Positions 31,459 through 42,754 of a stretch of 64,000 nt of DNA are shown here, piece after piece. Below the pieces are notes generated by a model, which saw only the letters and a list, made by a program, of their open reading frames with translations, had not been told where the DNA came from and searched no databases. Source of the stretch: Rhinopithecus roxellana (taxonomy: Eukaryota > Chordata > Mammalia > Primates > Cercopithecidae); contig NC_044552.1 in assembly GCF_007565055.1 (NCBI RefSeq), forward strand, positions 146,487,358 through 146,551,357, read 5' to 3'. The position numbers and the translations under genes were made by a program. Within the stretch, counting starts at the first letter, position 1. Each line of letters begins with the position of its first letter.

Positions 31459-34400
31459 TCAGTTCCCACCTATGAGTGAGAACATGCAGTGTTTGGTTTT
31501 CTGTTCTTGTGATAGTTTGCTAAGAATGATGGTTTCCAGCTGCATCCATGTCCCTACAAAGGACGCAAACTCATCCTTTTTTATGGCTGCATAGTATTCC
31601 ATGGTGTATATGTGCCACATTTTCTTAATCCAGTCTGTCACAGATGGACATTTGGGTTGATTCCAAGTCTTTGCTATTGTGAATAGTGCCGCAATAAACA
31701 TACGTGTACATGTGTCTTTGTAGTAGAATAATTTATAATCCTTTGGGTATATACCCAGTAGTGGGATGGCTGGGTCATATGGTACATCTAGTTCTAGATC
31801 CTTGAGGAATTGCCATACTGTTTTCCATAATGGTTGAACTAGTTTACAATCCCACCAACAGTGTAAAAGTGTTCCTATTTCTCCACATCCTCTCCAACAC
31901 CTGTTGTTTCCTGACTTCTTAATGATTGCCATTCTAACTGGTGTGAGATGGTATCTCATTGTGGTTTTGATTTGCATTTCTCTGATGGCGAGTGATGATG
32001 AGCATTTTTTCATGTGTCTGTTGGCTGTATGAATATCTTCTTTTGAGAAATGTCTGTTCATATCCTTTCCCCACTTTTTGATGGGGTTGTTTGTTTTTTT
32101 CTTGTATATTTGTTTGAGTTCTTTGTAGATTCTGGATATTAGCCCTTTGTCAGATGAGTAGGTTGCAAAAATTTTCTCCCATTCTGTAGGTTGCCTGTTC
32201 ACTCTGATGGTAGTTTCTTTTGCTGTGCAAAAGCTCTTTAGTTTAATTAGATCCCATTTGTCAATTTTTGCTTTTGCTGCCGTTGCTTTTGGTGTTTTAG
32301 ACATGAAGTCCTTGCCCATGCCTATGTCCTGAATGGTACTACCTAGATTTTCTTCTAGGGTTTTTATGGTATTAGGTCTAACATTTAAGTCTCTAATCCA
32401 TCTTGAATTAATCTTCGTATAAGGGGTAAGGAAAGGATCCAGTTTCAGCTTTCTACTTATGACTAGCCAATTTTCCCAGCACCATTTATGAAATAGGGAA
32501 TCCTTTCCCCATTTCTTGTTTCTCTCAGGTTTGTCAAAGATCAGATGGCTGTAGATGTGCGGTATTATTTCTGAGGACTCTGTTCTGTTCCATTGGTCTA
32601 TAGCTCTGTTTTGGTACCAGTACCATGCTGTTTTGGTTACTGTAGCCTTGTAGTATAGTTTGAAGTCAGGTAGCGTGACGCCTCCAGCTTTGTCCTTTTG
32701 ACTTAGGATTGTCTTGGCAATGCGGGCTCTTTTTTGGTTCCATATGAACTTTAAAGCAGTTTTTTCCAATTCTGTGAAGAAAGTCATTGGTAGCTTGATG
32801 GGGATGGCATTGAATCTATAAATAACCTTGGGGAGTATGGCCATTTTCACGATATTGATTCTTCCTATCCATGAGCATGGTATGTTCTTCCATTTGTTTG
32901 TGTCCTCTTTGATTTCACTGAGCAGTGGTTTGTAGTTCTCCTTGAAGAGGTCCTTTACATCCCTTGTAAGCTGGATTCCTAGGTATTTGATTCTCTTTGA
33001 GGCAATTGTGAATGGAAGTTCATTCCTGATTTGGCTGTCTGCTTGTCTGTTGCTGGTGTATAAGAATGCTTGTGATTTTTGCACATTAATTTTGTATCCT
33101 GAGACTTTGCTGAAGTTGCTTATCAGCTTAAGGAGATTTTGGGCTGAGACGATGGGGTTTTCTAAATATACAATCATGTCATCTGCAAACAGGGACAATT
33201 TGACTTCTTCTTTTCCTAACTGGATACCCTTGATTTCTTTCTCTTGCCTGATTGCCCTAGCCAGAACTTCCAACACTATGTTGAATAGGAGTGGTGAGAG
33301 AGGGCATCCCTGTCTTGTGCCAGTTTTCAAAGGGAATTTTTCCAGTTTTTGCCCATTCAGTATGATATTAGCTGTGGGTTTGTCATAAATAGCTCTTATG
33401 ATTTTGAGGTACGTTCCATCAATACCGAATTTATTGAGCGTTTTTAGCATGAAGGGCTGTTGAATTTTGTCAAAAGCCTTTTCTGCATCTATTGAGACAA
33501 TCATGTGGTTCTTGTCTTTGGTTCTGTTTATATGCTGGATTACGTTTATTGATTTGCAAATGTTGAACCAGCCTTGCATCCCAGGGATGAAGCCCACTTG
33601 ATCATGGTGGATAAGCTTTTTGATGTGCTGCTGAATCCGGTTTGCCAGTATTTTATTGAGAATTTTTGCATCAATGTTCATCAGGGATATTGGTCTAAAA
33701 TTCTCTTTTTTTGTTGTGTCTCTGCCAGGCTTTGGTATCAGGATGATGTTGGCCTCATAAAATGAGTTAGGGAGGATTCCCTCTTTTTCTATGGATTGGA
33801 ATAGTTTCAGAAGGAATGGTACCAGCTCCTCCTTGTACCTCTGGTAGAATTCAGCTGTGAATCCATCTGGTCCTGGACTTTTTTTGGTGGGTAGGCTATT
33901 AATTGTTGCCTCAATTTCTGAGCCTGCTATTGGTCTATTCAGGGATTCAACTTCTTCCTGGTTTAGCCTTGGGAGAGTGTAAGTGTCCAGGAAATTATCC
34001 ATTTCTTCTAGATTTTCTAGTTGATTTGCGTAGAGGCGTTTATAGTATTCTCTGATGGTAGTTTGTATTTCTGTGGGGTCAGTGGTGATATCCCCTTTAT
34101 CATTTTTTATTGCATCTATTTGATTCCTCTCTCTTTTCTTCTTTATTAGCCTTGCTAGTGGTCTGTCAATTTTGTTGATCTTTTCAAAAAACCAACTCCT
34201 GGATTCATTGATTCTTTGGAGGGTTTTTTGTGTCTCTATCTCCTTCAGTTTGGCTCTGATCTTAGTTATTTCTTGCCTTCTGCTAGCTTTTGAATGTGAT
34301 TGCTCTTGCCTCTCTAGTTCTTTTAACTGTGATGTTAGAGTGTCAATTTTAGATCTTTCCTGCTTTCTCTTGTGGGCATTTAGTGCTATAAATTTCCCTC

Positions 34401-35286
34401 TACACACTGCTTTAAATGTGGCCCAGAGATTCTGGTATGTTGTATCTTTGTTCTCATTGGTTTCAAAGAACATCTTTATTTCCGCTTTCATTTCGTTATG
34501 TACCCAGTAGTCATTCAGGAGAAGGTTGTTCAGTTTCCATGTAGTTGAGCGGTTTTGATTGAGTTTCTTAGTCCTGAGTTCTAGTTTGATTGCACTGTGG
34601 TCTGAGAGACAGTTTGTTATAATTTCTGTTCTTGTACATTTGCTGAGGAGTGCTTTACTTCCAATTATGTGGTCAATTTTGGAATAAGTGTGATGTGGTG
34701 CTGAGAAGAATGTATATTCTGTTGATTTGGGGTGGAGAGTTCTATAGATGTCTATTAGGTCCGCTTGGTGCAGAGATGAGTTCAATTCCTGGATATCCTT
34801 GTTAACTTTCTGTCTCGTTGATCTGTCTAATGTTGACAGCGGAGTGTTGAAGTCTCCCATTATTATTGTATGGGAGTCTAAGTCTCTTTGTAAGTCTCTA
34901 AGGACTTGCTTTATGAATCTGGGTGCTCCTGTATTGGGTGCATATATATTTAGGAGAGTTAGCTCTTCCTGTTGAATTGATCCCTTTACCATTATGTAAT
35001 GGCCTTCTTTGTCTCTTTTGATCTTTGATGGTTTAAAGTCTGTTTTATCAGAGACTAGGATTGCAACCCCTGCTTTTTTTTGTTCTCCATTTGCTTGGTA
35101 GATCTTCCTCCATCCCTTTATTTTGAGTCTATGTATGTCTCTGCATGTGAGATATGTCTCCTGAATACAGCAGACTGATGGGTCTTGACTCTTTATCCAG
35201 TTTGCCAGTCTGTGTCTTTTAATTGAAGCATTTAGTCCATTAACATTTAAGGTTAATATTGTTATGTGTGAACTTGATCCTGCCAT
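31459..35286 (-). CDS. L1 ORF2p, intact endonuclease/reverse transcriptase
   Basis: From the canonical start at 35286 the frame gives 1275 residues, the usual primate ORF2p length (an upstream in-frame ATG at 35298 would add four). The N-terminal APE-type endonuclease shows LNVNGLN, IQETYL, MGDFNTPLS and SDHSAIKLEL, containing the catalytic Asn, Glu, Asp and His positions. The reverse transcriptase has LIPKPGRD, the conserved LFADDM catalytic motif and TRQGCPLSPLLFN. The C-terminal Cys/His-rich segment (CWRGCGEIGTLLHCWWDC) is intact. No stops or shifts are visible. ORF2p nicks DNA and copies RNA at the nick; whether this copy is transcribed or active is unknown. Confidence 0.95.
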   Translation of the reverse strand: MAGSSSHITILTLNVNGLNASIKRHRLANWIKSQDPSVCCIQETYLTCRDIHRLKIKGWRKIYQANGEQKKAGVAILVSDKTDFKPSKIKRDKEGHYIMVKGSIQQEELTLLNIYAPNTGAPRFIKQVLRDLQRDLDSHTIIMGDFNTPLSTLDRSTRQKVNKDIQELNSSLHQADLIDIYRTLHPKSTEYTFFSAPHHTYSKIDHIIGSKALLSKCTRTEIITNCLSDHSAIKLELRTKKLNQNRSTTWKLNNLLLNDYWVHNEMKAEIKMFFETNENKDTTYQNLWATFKAVCRGKFIALNAHKRKQERSKIDTLTSQLKELERQEQSHSKASRRQEITKIRAKLKEIETQKTLQRINESRSWFFEKINKIDRPLARLIKKKRERNQIDAIKNDKGDITTDPTEIQTTIREYYKRLYANQLENLEEMDNFLDTYTLPRLNQEEVESLNRPIAGSEIEATINSLPTKKSPGPDGFTAEFYQRYKEELVPFLLKLFQSIEKEGILPNSFYEANIILIPKPGRDTTKKENFRPISLMNIDAKILNKILANRIQQHIKKLIHHDQVGFIPGMQGWFNICKSINVIQHINRTKDKNHMIVSIDAEKAFDKIQQPFMLKTLNKFGIDGTYLKIIRAIYDKPTANIILNGQKLEKFPLKTGTRQGCPLSPLLFNIVLEVLARAIRQEKEIKGIQLGKEEVKLSLFADDMIVYLENPIVSAQNLLKLISNFSKVSGYKINVQKSQAFLYTSNRQADSQIRNELPFTIASKRIKYLGIQLTRDVKDLFKENYKPLLSEIKEDTNKWKNIPCSWIGRINIVKMAILPKVIYRFNAIPIKLPMTFFTELEKTALKFIWNQKRARIAKTILSQKDKAGGVTLPDFKLYYKATVTKTAWYWYQNRAIDQWNRTESSEIIPHIYSHLIFDKPERNKKWGKDSLFHKWCWENWLVISRKLKLDPFLTPYTKINSRWIRDLNVRPNTIKTLEENLGSTIQDIGMGKDFMSKTPKATAAKAKIDKWDLIKLKSFCTAKETTIRVNRQPTEWEKIFATYSSDKGLISRIYKELKQIYKKKTNNPIKKWGKDMNRHFSKEDIHTANRHMKKCSSSLAIREMQIKTTMRYHLTPVRMAIIKKSGNNRCWRGCGEIGTLLHCWWDCKLVQPLWKTVWQFLKDLELDVPYDPAIPLLGIYPKDYKLFYYKDTCTRMFIAALFTIAKTWNQPKCPSVTDWIKKMWHIYTMEYYAAIKKDEFASFVGTWMQLETIILSKLSQEQKTKHCMFSLIGGN

Positions 35287-35349
35287 TATGATATTCACTG
35301 GTTATTTTGCTCGTTAGTTGATGCAGTTTCTTCCTAGCCTCGATGGTCT

Positions 35350-36366
35350 TTACATTTTGGCATGTTTTTGCGTTGGCTGGTACCGATTGTTCCTTTCCAT
35401 GTTTAGGGCTTCCTTCAGGGTCTCTTGTAAGGCAGGCCTGGTGGTGACAAAATCTCTAAGCATTTGCTTATCTGTAAAGGATTTTATTTCTCCTTCACTT
35501 ATGAAACTTAGTTTGGCTGGATATGAAATTCTGGGTTTAAATTTCTTTTCTTTAAGAATGTTGAATATTGGCCCCCACTCTCTTCTGGCTTGTAGAGTTT
35601 CTGCCGAGAGATCTGCTGTTAGTCTGATGGGCTTCCCTTTGTGGGTAACCTGACCTTTCTCTCTGGCTGCCCTTAAGATTTTTTCCTGCATTTCAACTTT
35701 GGTGAATCTGGCAATTATGTGTCTTGGAGTTGCTCTTCTCGAGGAGTATCTTTGTGGCGTTCTCTGTATTTCCTGAATTTGAATGTTGGCCTGCCCTACT
35801 AGGTTGGGGAAGTTCTCCTGGATGATATCCTGAAGAGTGTTTTCCAACTTGGTTCCATTTTCCCCCTCACTTTCAGGCACCCCAATCAGACGTAGATTTG
35901 GTCTTTTTACGTAATCCCATACTTCTTGCAGGCTTTGCTCATTTCTTTTTCTTCTTTTTTCTTTTGGTTTCTCTTCTCGCTTCATTTCATTCATTTGATC
36001 TTCAATCGCTGATACTCTTTCTTCCAGTTGATCGAGTCGGTTACTGAAGCTTGCGCATTTGTCACGTATTTCTCGTGTCATGGTTTTCATCTCTGTCATT
36101 TCGTTTATGATCTTCTCTGCATTAATGAGTCTAGCTGTCAATTCTTCCACTGTTTTTTCAAGATTTTTAGTTTCTTTGCGCTGGGTACGTCATTCCTCCT
36201 TTAGCTCTGAGAAGTTTGATGGACTGAAGCCTTCTTCTCTCCTCTCGTCCAAGTCATTCTCTGACCAGCTTTGATCCGTTGCTGGCGATGGGCTGCGCTC
36301 CTTTGCAGGGGGAGAGGTACTCTTATTTTTTGAATTTCCAGCTTTTCTGCCCTGCTTCTTCCCCAT
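35350..36366 (-). pseudogene. L1 ORF1 with single premature stop (codon 59)
   Basis: From the ATG at 36366 to the stop at 35350 the frame is exactly 338 codons, the canonical ORF1p length, but TGA at 36192-36190 is codon 59. After the stop, the ATG at 36150 opens 266 residues covering most of the coiled coil (DQLEERVSAIEDQMNEMKRE), the RRM and the C-terminal domain. The first part is basic, as is usual. An N-terminally shortened ORF1p could in principle be translated. Confidence 0.93.
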
Positions 36367-36956
36367 CTTTGTGGTTTTATCTGTCTCTGGTCTTTGATGG
36401 TGGTGACGTACTGATGGGGTTTTGGTATAGGTGTCCTTCCTGTTTGATAGTTTTCCTTGTGACAGTCAGAAGGACTGTCTGTTGGTCTGTTGGAGATTGC
36501 TTGAGGTCCACTCCAGACCCTGTTTGCCTGGGTATCAGCAGCAGAGGTTGCCGAAGATAGAATATTGCTGAACAGCGAGTGTACCTGTCTGATTCTTCCT
36601 TTGGAAGTTTCCTCTCAGGGGTGTACTCCACCCTGTGAGGTGTGGGGTGTCAGACTGCCCCTAGTGGGGGATTTCTCCCAGCTAGGCTACTCAGGGGTCA
36701 GGGACACACCTGAGCAGGCAGTCTGTCCGTTCTCAGATCTCAACCTCCGCGTTGGGAGATCCGCGGCTCTCCCCAAAGCTGTCAGACAGAGTCGTTCGCG
36801 TCTGCACCGGCTCCCGCTACTTCCCCTGTTGGTCTTCAGCTGTGCGCTGTCCCCAGAGGTGGAGACTACAGAGACAGGCAGGCTTCCTTGAGCTGCTGTG
36901 AGCTCCACCCAGTTCGAGCTTCCCAGCGGCTTTGTTTACCTACTTAAGCCTCAGCA

Positions 36957-37169
36957 ATGGCGGGCGCCCCTCCCCCAGCCTCGCTGCTGCCTTGCGGATG
37001 GATTGCGGCAGACTGCTGTGTTAGCAGTGAGGGAGGCTTCGTGGGCGTGGGACCCTCCCGGCCAGGTGTGGGATATATTCTCCTGGTGTGCCTGTATGCT
37101 TACAGCGCAGTATTGGGGTGGGAGTTACCCGATTTTCCAGGTGTTGTGTGTCTCAGTTCCCCTGGCTAG
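36957..37169 (+). CDS. Candidate L1 ORF0 (antisense in 5'UTR), 70 aa
   Basis: A 70-codon frame running antisense to the L1 inside its 5'UTR. Its start lies about 440 bp and its stop about 230 bp from the L1 5' end, close to where primate ORF0 is known to lie. The ATG context (GCAATGG) has a purine at -3 and G at +4. The product begins MAGAPPPASLLPC and has Cys-rich hydrophobic stretches. The older L1 at 25866 carries a recognisable diverged counterpart on its minus strand near 26328. The assignment rests on position, length and start; no homology search was possible. Confidence 0.6.
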   Translation: MAGAPPPASLLPCGWIAADCCVSSEGGFVGVGPSRPGVGYILLVCLYAYSAVLGWELPDFPGVVCLSSPG

Positions 37170-37378
37170 GAAAACGGATCCCCTTCCCCCTTGCGCTTCC
37201 AGGTGAGGCGATGCCTCGCCCTGCTTCAGCTCTCGCTGGTCAGGCTGCAGCAGCTGACCAGCACCGATTGTCTGGCACTCCCTAGTGAGATGACCCCAGT
37301 ACCTCAGTTGAAAATGCAGAAATCACCGGTCTTCTGTGTCGCTCGCGCTGGGAGTTGGAGACTGGAGCTGTTCCTATT

Positions 37379-37389
37379 CGGCCATCTTG
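37379..37389 (-). promoter_or_regulatory. YY1 site at the L1 5' end
   Basis: The minus strand reads CAAGATGGCCG within the first 25 bp of the L1, the known YY1 position that fixes L1 transcription start. Confidence 0.75.
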
Positions 37390-37400
37390 CTCTGCCCCCC

Positions 37401-38704
37401 AACCATCTGATCTTTGACAAGCCTGACAAACGCAAGCAATGGGGAAAAGATTCCCTATTTAATAAATTGTGCTGGGAAAACTGGCTAGCAATGTGCAGAG
37501 AGCTGAAACTGGATCCCTTCCTTATATCATATACAAAAATTAACTCAAGATGGATTAAAGACTTAAATGTAAGACCTAAAACCATAAAAACACTACAAGA
37601 AAACCTAGGTAATACTATTTAGGACCTAGGCATGGGCAAAGACTTCATGACTAAAACACCAAAAGCAATGACAACAAAAGCCAAAATTGACAAATGGGAT
37701 CTAATTATGCTAAAGAGCTTCTGCACAGCAAAAGAAACTCTCAGCAAAGTGAACAAGCAACCTACAGAATTGGAGAAAATTTTTGCAATCTATCCATCTG
37801 ACAAAGGGCAAATACCCAGAATCTACAAAGAACTTCAACAAATTTACAAGAAAAAAACAACCCCATCGAAAAGTGGGCAAAGGATATGAACAGACACTTC
37901 TCAAAAGAAGACATTTATGCAGCCAACGGACATATGAAAAAATGCTCATCATCACTAGTCATTAGAGAAATGAAAATCAAAACCACAATGAGATACCATC
38001 TCTCACCAGTTACAATAATGGTCATTAAAAAGTCAGGAAACAGCAGATGCCAGAGAGGATGTGGAGAAATAGAAACAGCTTTTACACTGTTGGTGGGAGT
38101 GTAAATTAGTTCAACCATTGTGGAAGACAATGTGGTGATTCCCCAAGGATCTAGAACTAGAAATACCATTTGACCCAGCAATTCCACTACTGGGTATATA
38201 CCCAAAGGATTAGAAATTATGCTACCATAAAGACACATGCACACGTATCTTTACTGTGACACTATTCACAATAGCAAAGACTTGGAACCAACCCAAATGC
38301 CCATCAATGATAGACTGGATAAAGAAAATGTGGCACATATACACCATGGAATATTATGCAGCCATAAAAAAGATGAGTTCATGTCCTTTACAGGGACATG
38401 GATGAAAGTGGAAACCATCATTCTCAGCAAACTATCACAAGGACAGAAAACCAAACACCACGTGTTTTCATTCATAAATGAGAATTGAACAATGAGAACA
38501 CATGGACACAGGGAAGGGAACATCACACATTGGGGCCTGTTGGGGGGTGTGGGACTGGGGGAGGGATAGCATTAGGAGAAATACCTAATATAAATGATGA
38601 GTTGATGTGTGCAGCAAACCAGCATAGCGCATGTATACCTATGTAACAAACCTGTATGTTGTGCACATGTACCCCACAACGTAAAGTATAATATTAAAAA
38701 AAAG
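37401..38704 (+). mobile_element. Middle L1, right part (ORF2 end and 3'UTR)
   Basis: The duplicated target AACCATCTGATC is followed by the ORF2 C-terminal region (open pieces 37632-37889, 37886-38104, 38237-38488) and the 3'UTR, ending in an A-rich tail near 38694-38704. ORF2 here has several stops and shifts. Confidence 0.92.
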
Positions 38705-40440
38705 AATCCTTTCTATTAATACTTCTATTATTCAACAAGATTCTGGAATTTATGGCCAATGAAAGAACATAAGGAAAGGAAAGAAAGTATATATTGGTTG
38801 TAAAATGTATGATTTTTACCAAAAATTATATAACTTCCTTGGAGTAAAATCAAGAAAATTGTTTGCTACGGCAACAGAAAGTACTGAGAAAGCAGTTAAT
38901 ACAAGATTAATATACCAAAAATCAAGAAAAGTTAGAAAAGGAAGTGGAAAACAAGACTCATTAATAATGCTAATAAACATACCTAGAAATAAATCCAATA
39001 AGAAAGATGCAAGATTTTCAATTAAACACAAAAGAAAGACTAAAATAAATGAGGAAACATAACTATATTGGGGGAAGAGTATAAAGTAATGTTATAATAA
39101 CATTATTGCAATTACAATTAAAAACTAAATTGAGCATTTTCAGAACCTTGAAAAATTAGTTTAAAATTTCATTTGAAATATAATAAATAAGTTAGAATGC
39201 TATGAGCAATGTGAAAATGATTAATGAAGTCTTGGTCTGTAATTTGTTAAAACATATTATAAAATATAGCAATTAAAACATCTTGATACTAATAGTGATA
39301 AAAATCAAGAGGGCAATGAGTTATTCATAATAAAAAATAGACCTTGATGTATATGAGATTTACTATATAATAAAAGTGACATTTAATATTAGTGGAGAAA
39401 AGACATGTTGTTCAATAAATGGGTTGCAAAATTTGCCTACCCAATTGGGAAGAAATGATCTATATTCCTACTTCAGAACCATATCCTAAAAGGTCTCTAG
39501 ATTGGTTAATGTTTTAAAAATAACAAAAATAATAAATGGAGCAGTGGAAAATAATTTTTATGTAAGGAACACCTTACTAAACATATCAGATAAGTATAAA
39601 CCATAAAGAAAAGGATGAATGAAATGACTATATAAACCAAGATAAAAGACAAATGACAAAATGAGGGAAATTGCAATGACACCCAATGTGTTAAAATTAT
39701 CTTTCACAAATCTGTAAGATAAAGGAAAACACCACCACAGAAAATAAACAACAAATATGCACACAGAATTCACAAAGAAGTCACATAGATGATCATTAAA
39801 CATAGTTCTTAAAAAATATACAAACTCACAATTAAGTAAACAAAATTAGACTAACAAAGACTAAAATGTATTAAAAATTTACATTGTTAGGTATGGCAAT
39901 AGGAAAAAATATGGACTTTAATCGTTCTTGACGGAAGAATACACTGACATATTTTGTTTTTCTCTTCTAGAAATTTATTCTGCAAAAATATTTCTCCGAG
40001 TAATCACAGATACATGTATAATGATGCCACTTATATTACAAGTGTGAAACTAATCCAAATGCCTATCGTTGGGTGACTGGTTAAATAGATTATAATAACT
40101 CCGTATCATAGAGTGGAATACTATGTGGCTATTAAAAAGAATGAAATGACTCTTTGTGTATTGATATAGAAAGATACCCAATGTATATTGTTTAGTAAAA
40201 AGGTAAGTGTAAGTTACACATACACACGGTATGATATTTTTGGTAGTAGTATATGTACATATTTGCATAAACACCTTCCAAAAACTGGAAGGAGATAGAC
40301 CAATTATGATCAGTGGTTTTCTCTCAGGCATGGTGTAAGGATGGGGTGGAGAGTTTCATTATTCCTTTTGAATAAATTTGTTCCATGACGCCTATGTTAA
40401 TTGTATATAGAAAAAAAATGAAAACGAAGAAGTATATGGT
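38705..40440 (+). mobile_element. Ancient L1, right part
   Basis: After the middle L1 tail, old ORF2-like text resumes (TTCTATTATTCAACAAGATTC), including a stretch like AAACATACCTAGAAATAAATCC. It closes with a 3'UTR-like end near 40340-40440. Confidence 0.6.
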
Positions 40441-41618
40441 AAAATGGGGAACTCAAAGCCAAACTTGTGCCTAACTCTTACTTTAAATACCCGAAGAAAA
40501 CAAATTTTGAAAGAAAATTACTCAAATCAGTCCTATATCTCTGGAATATGATAAGTTTCACAGAGATTTTTACGTTGTTTTCTCCACGGGTTTCTCTGTG
40601 ATGATCTGCGCTGCACTGCTTGATGAGTCCAAAGGGCTTTGCTGATGATCAGGATGCCAGAGTGTGGCGCCAGAGAGTCACCAAGCCCCAAATTAAACTT
40701 AGGAACAAGGTACAAATTAAACTTAGGAACTTAGGCAAGGTAGGGCCCCCAACCAACAAATCAAGGAACCCAGGCCTGTCATAACTGTAATCTCTCAAGC
40801 CCTATTTTCCTTCACTTCTAAATACCCTTGCATTGTTCCTTGAACCATCCATGGAGGCCATGTAAGATGACAGCAGCTGCTGTCAGGGAAACCACCTCTG
40901 GTAGCTGTAGTTTAGGGATGGGATGGGTATAGAAGAGATGCTCTGAAGACATAAAAACACCTCTTTAATGTGGCAGGACATTGACTTGTAGGGAATGGAA
41001 AGAACATTAGCGATAAACTTTGGTAGCTGTTTTGGAACACAGAACACTGGGAATGGAAACAGAAATTCCCTCAGGGAAAATCACAGCAAGTAGACTGCAG
41101 CCACAAAATAAAGAACAGCCCAGAATATACAAATGAATATGTTTCTTCCTACACGTAACTGCATATCTTTATAGCATCACCTTCAAGGCTAATATATTTC
41201 ATTTCCTTTACTGCTTTATAATTCTTTGGAGAGCTGACTTTAAAAACAACATTGATGTTTACACTCTTAAAATTTTAGTGCATATATGCACTCAGAAAAT
41301 TGGATTAGATTGGGGAAAATCCATATAGTAGTAAAATTCTTTTAAAAACTACTAACTGGCTGGCACTTTTATCTAAGTATGAGAATCATGAATTTTTCTC
41401 AGCATTTCCTTTTAAAGAGGTTATAAAGTTAAGCTGTAAAAGGATTCACATCAGTCCTGATGGAACAAGGGATGATAAAGTCCAAGCAAATAGCCATTGG
41501 CACAAACTTGTCTTTGTCTTTATAGGAAAGGAAATTTCAAGAATAACTCTGGAAACAGTAATTTTTATAGAGTGAAGGCAAGATTGTGCATTAAAATGTG
41601 CATTTTGTTAGGAGACAG
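40441..41618. other. No gene; small direct duplication
   Basis: Unique-looking DNA. An 18-bp direct duplication CAAATTAAACTTAGGAAC occurs at about 40689 and 40712. No protein-like frame. Confidence 0.4.
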
Positions 41619-41978
41619 TCATATGGATTGGCTCTACATCACCACCCAAATCTCGTCTTGTAGCTCCCATAATTCCCATGTGTTGTGTGAGGGGCCCAGT
41701 GGAAGATGATTGAATCATGGGGGCTGGTCTTTCCCATGCTGTTCTTGTGATAGTGAATGAGTCTCACGAGATCTGATGGTTTTAAAAATGGGAGTTTCCC
41801 TGCACAAGTTCTCTTTGCTGCTGCCATCCTTGTAAAATGTGACTTGCTCCTCCTTGCTTTCCACCATGATTGTGAGGCCTCCCCAGCCACGTGGAACTGT
41901 TAAGTCCAATAAACTTCTTTCTTTTGTAAATTGCCCAGTCTTGGGTATGTCTTTATCAGTATCATGAAAATGTATTAA
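41619..41978 (+). mobile_element. MaLR solo LTR (THE1/MST type)
   Basis: About 360 bp with CACCCAAATCTCGTC, GATTGAATCATGGGGGC, TCTCACGAGATCTGATGG, GGCCTCCCCAGCCACG and a CCAATAAACTTCTTTC poly(A) region. No clean target duplication is visible. Confidence 0.88.
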
Positions 41979-42407
41979 TACTGGTAGACTACTGGATCTA
42001 GGCCCAGTTTTGTTATTTATTACTACATGGAATTGCATAGTTCATTTTGGGTAGCTTATCAAAACCCTGAACCTCCATTTCTTTATCAAAAGATAGAATT
42101 GAAGTAGATGGTGTCAAAGATATGACAACTCTAAGCTCTCAAATATAATTGTAGATTTTTAACAAAATGCAACAAGTAGAGAGAGAGAGAGATGAAAGAA
42201 GGAAGTGAGGGGATAAATTAAATTTAAAATGATGTCAAGTACTAATTTAAAAAGTAGCCTTTACTGACTTGAAAGTAAATTTATTCTGTTTTTAAACACT
42301 ATTTTAAAAATATGCTTTATTCTCATTTATAAAATCATTTCTTCAATTAATATTATATCTGAAGTCATAGTACATGTTATTTTTTTGTTATTGAACAATT
42401 TTTGTTA

Positions 42408-42754
42408 TGCTATGATCTGAGTGTGCCTTGAAATTTAATATGTTGAAAACTTCTCTAATGTGACAGCATTATGAGATGAGACCTTTGGGAAATGATTAGA
42501 TCATGAAGATGGAACCCTCATGAATAGGATTGCCTTTTGCAAGAGGCCCAAGAAAGATCTCTTACCCTTTCCACCAAGTGAGGGTGGAAAAGATGCCTTC
42601 TGTGAATGAGAGTGGGCCCTCACCTGGTAGCAAATCTGCTGGCACCTTGTTCTTGAACTTCCTGGACTTCTGAACTATGAGAAATAAATTCCTATTGCAT
42701 ATAAGTCACTCAGTTTATGGCATTTTTTAATAGCAGTCTGACTAGACTAAGACA
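42408..42754 (+). mobile_element. Older MaLR LTR (MLT1-like)
   Basis: Shares the MaLR layout in more decayed form (ATGATCTGAGTGTGCC at the start; GAGAAATAAATTCC then CAGTTTATGGC at the end). Confidence 0.65.

Larger units (their letters stand above)
31089..37399 (-). mobile_element. Full-length young L1, minus strand, inserted in the middle L1
   Basis: About 6.3 kb. The direct repeat CAACCATCTGATC flanks it at 31076-31088 and 37400-37412. It has a full 5'UTR (36367-37399), ORF1 of canonical length with one stop, a 63-bp inter-ORF gap, an intact ORF2, a 3'UTR and a complex tail. High preservation marks it as a recent insertion. Because ORF1 is broken, autonomous retrotransposition is not expected; the intact ORF2 could still make protein if transcribed. 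Confidence 0.96.
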
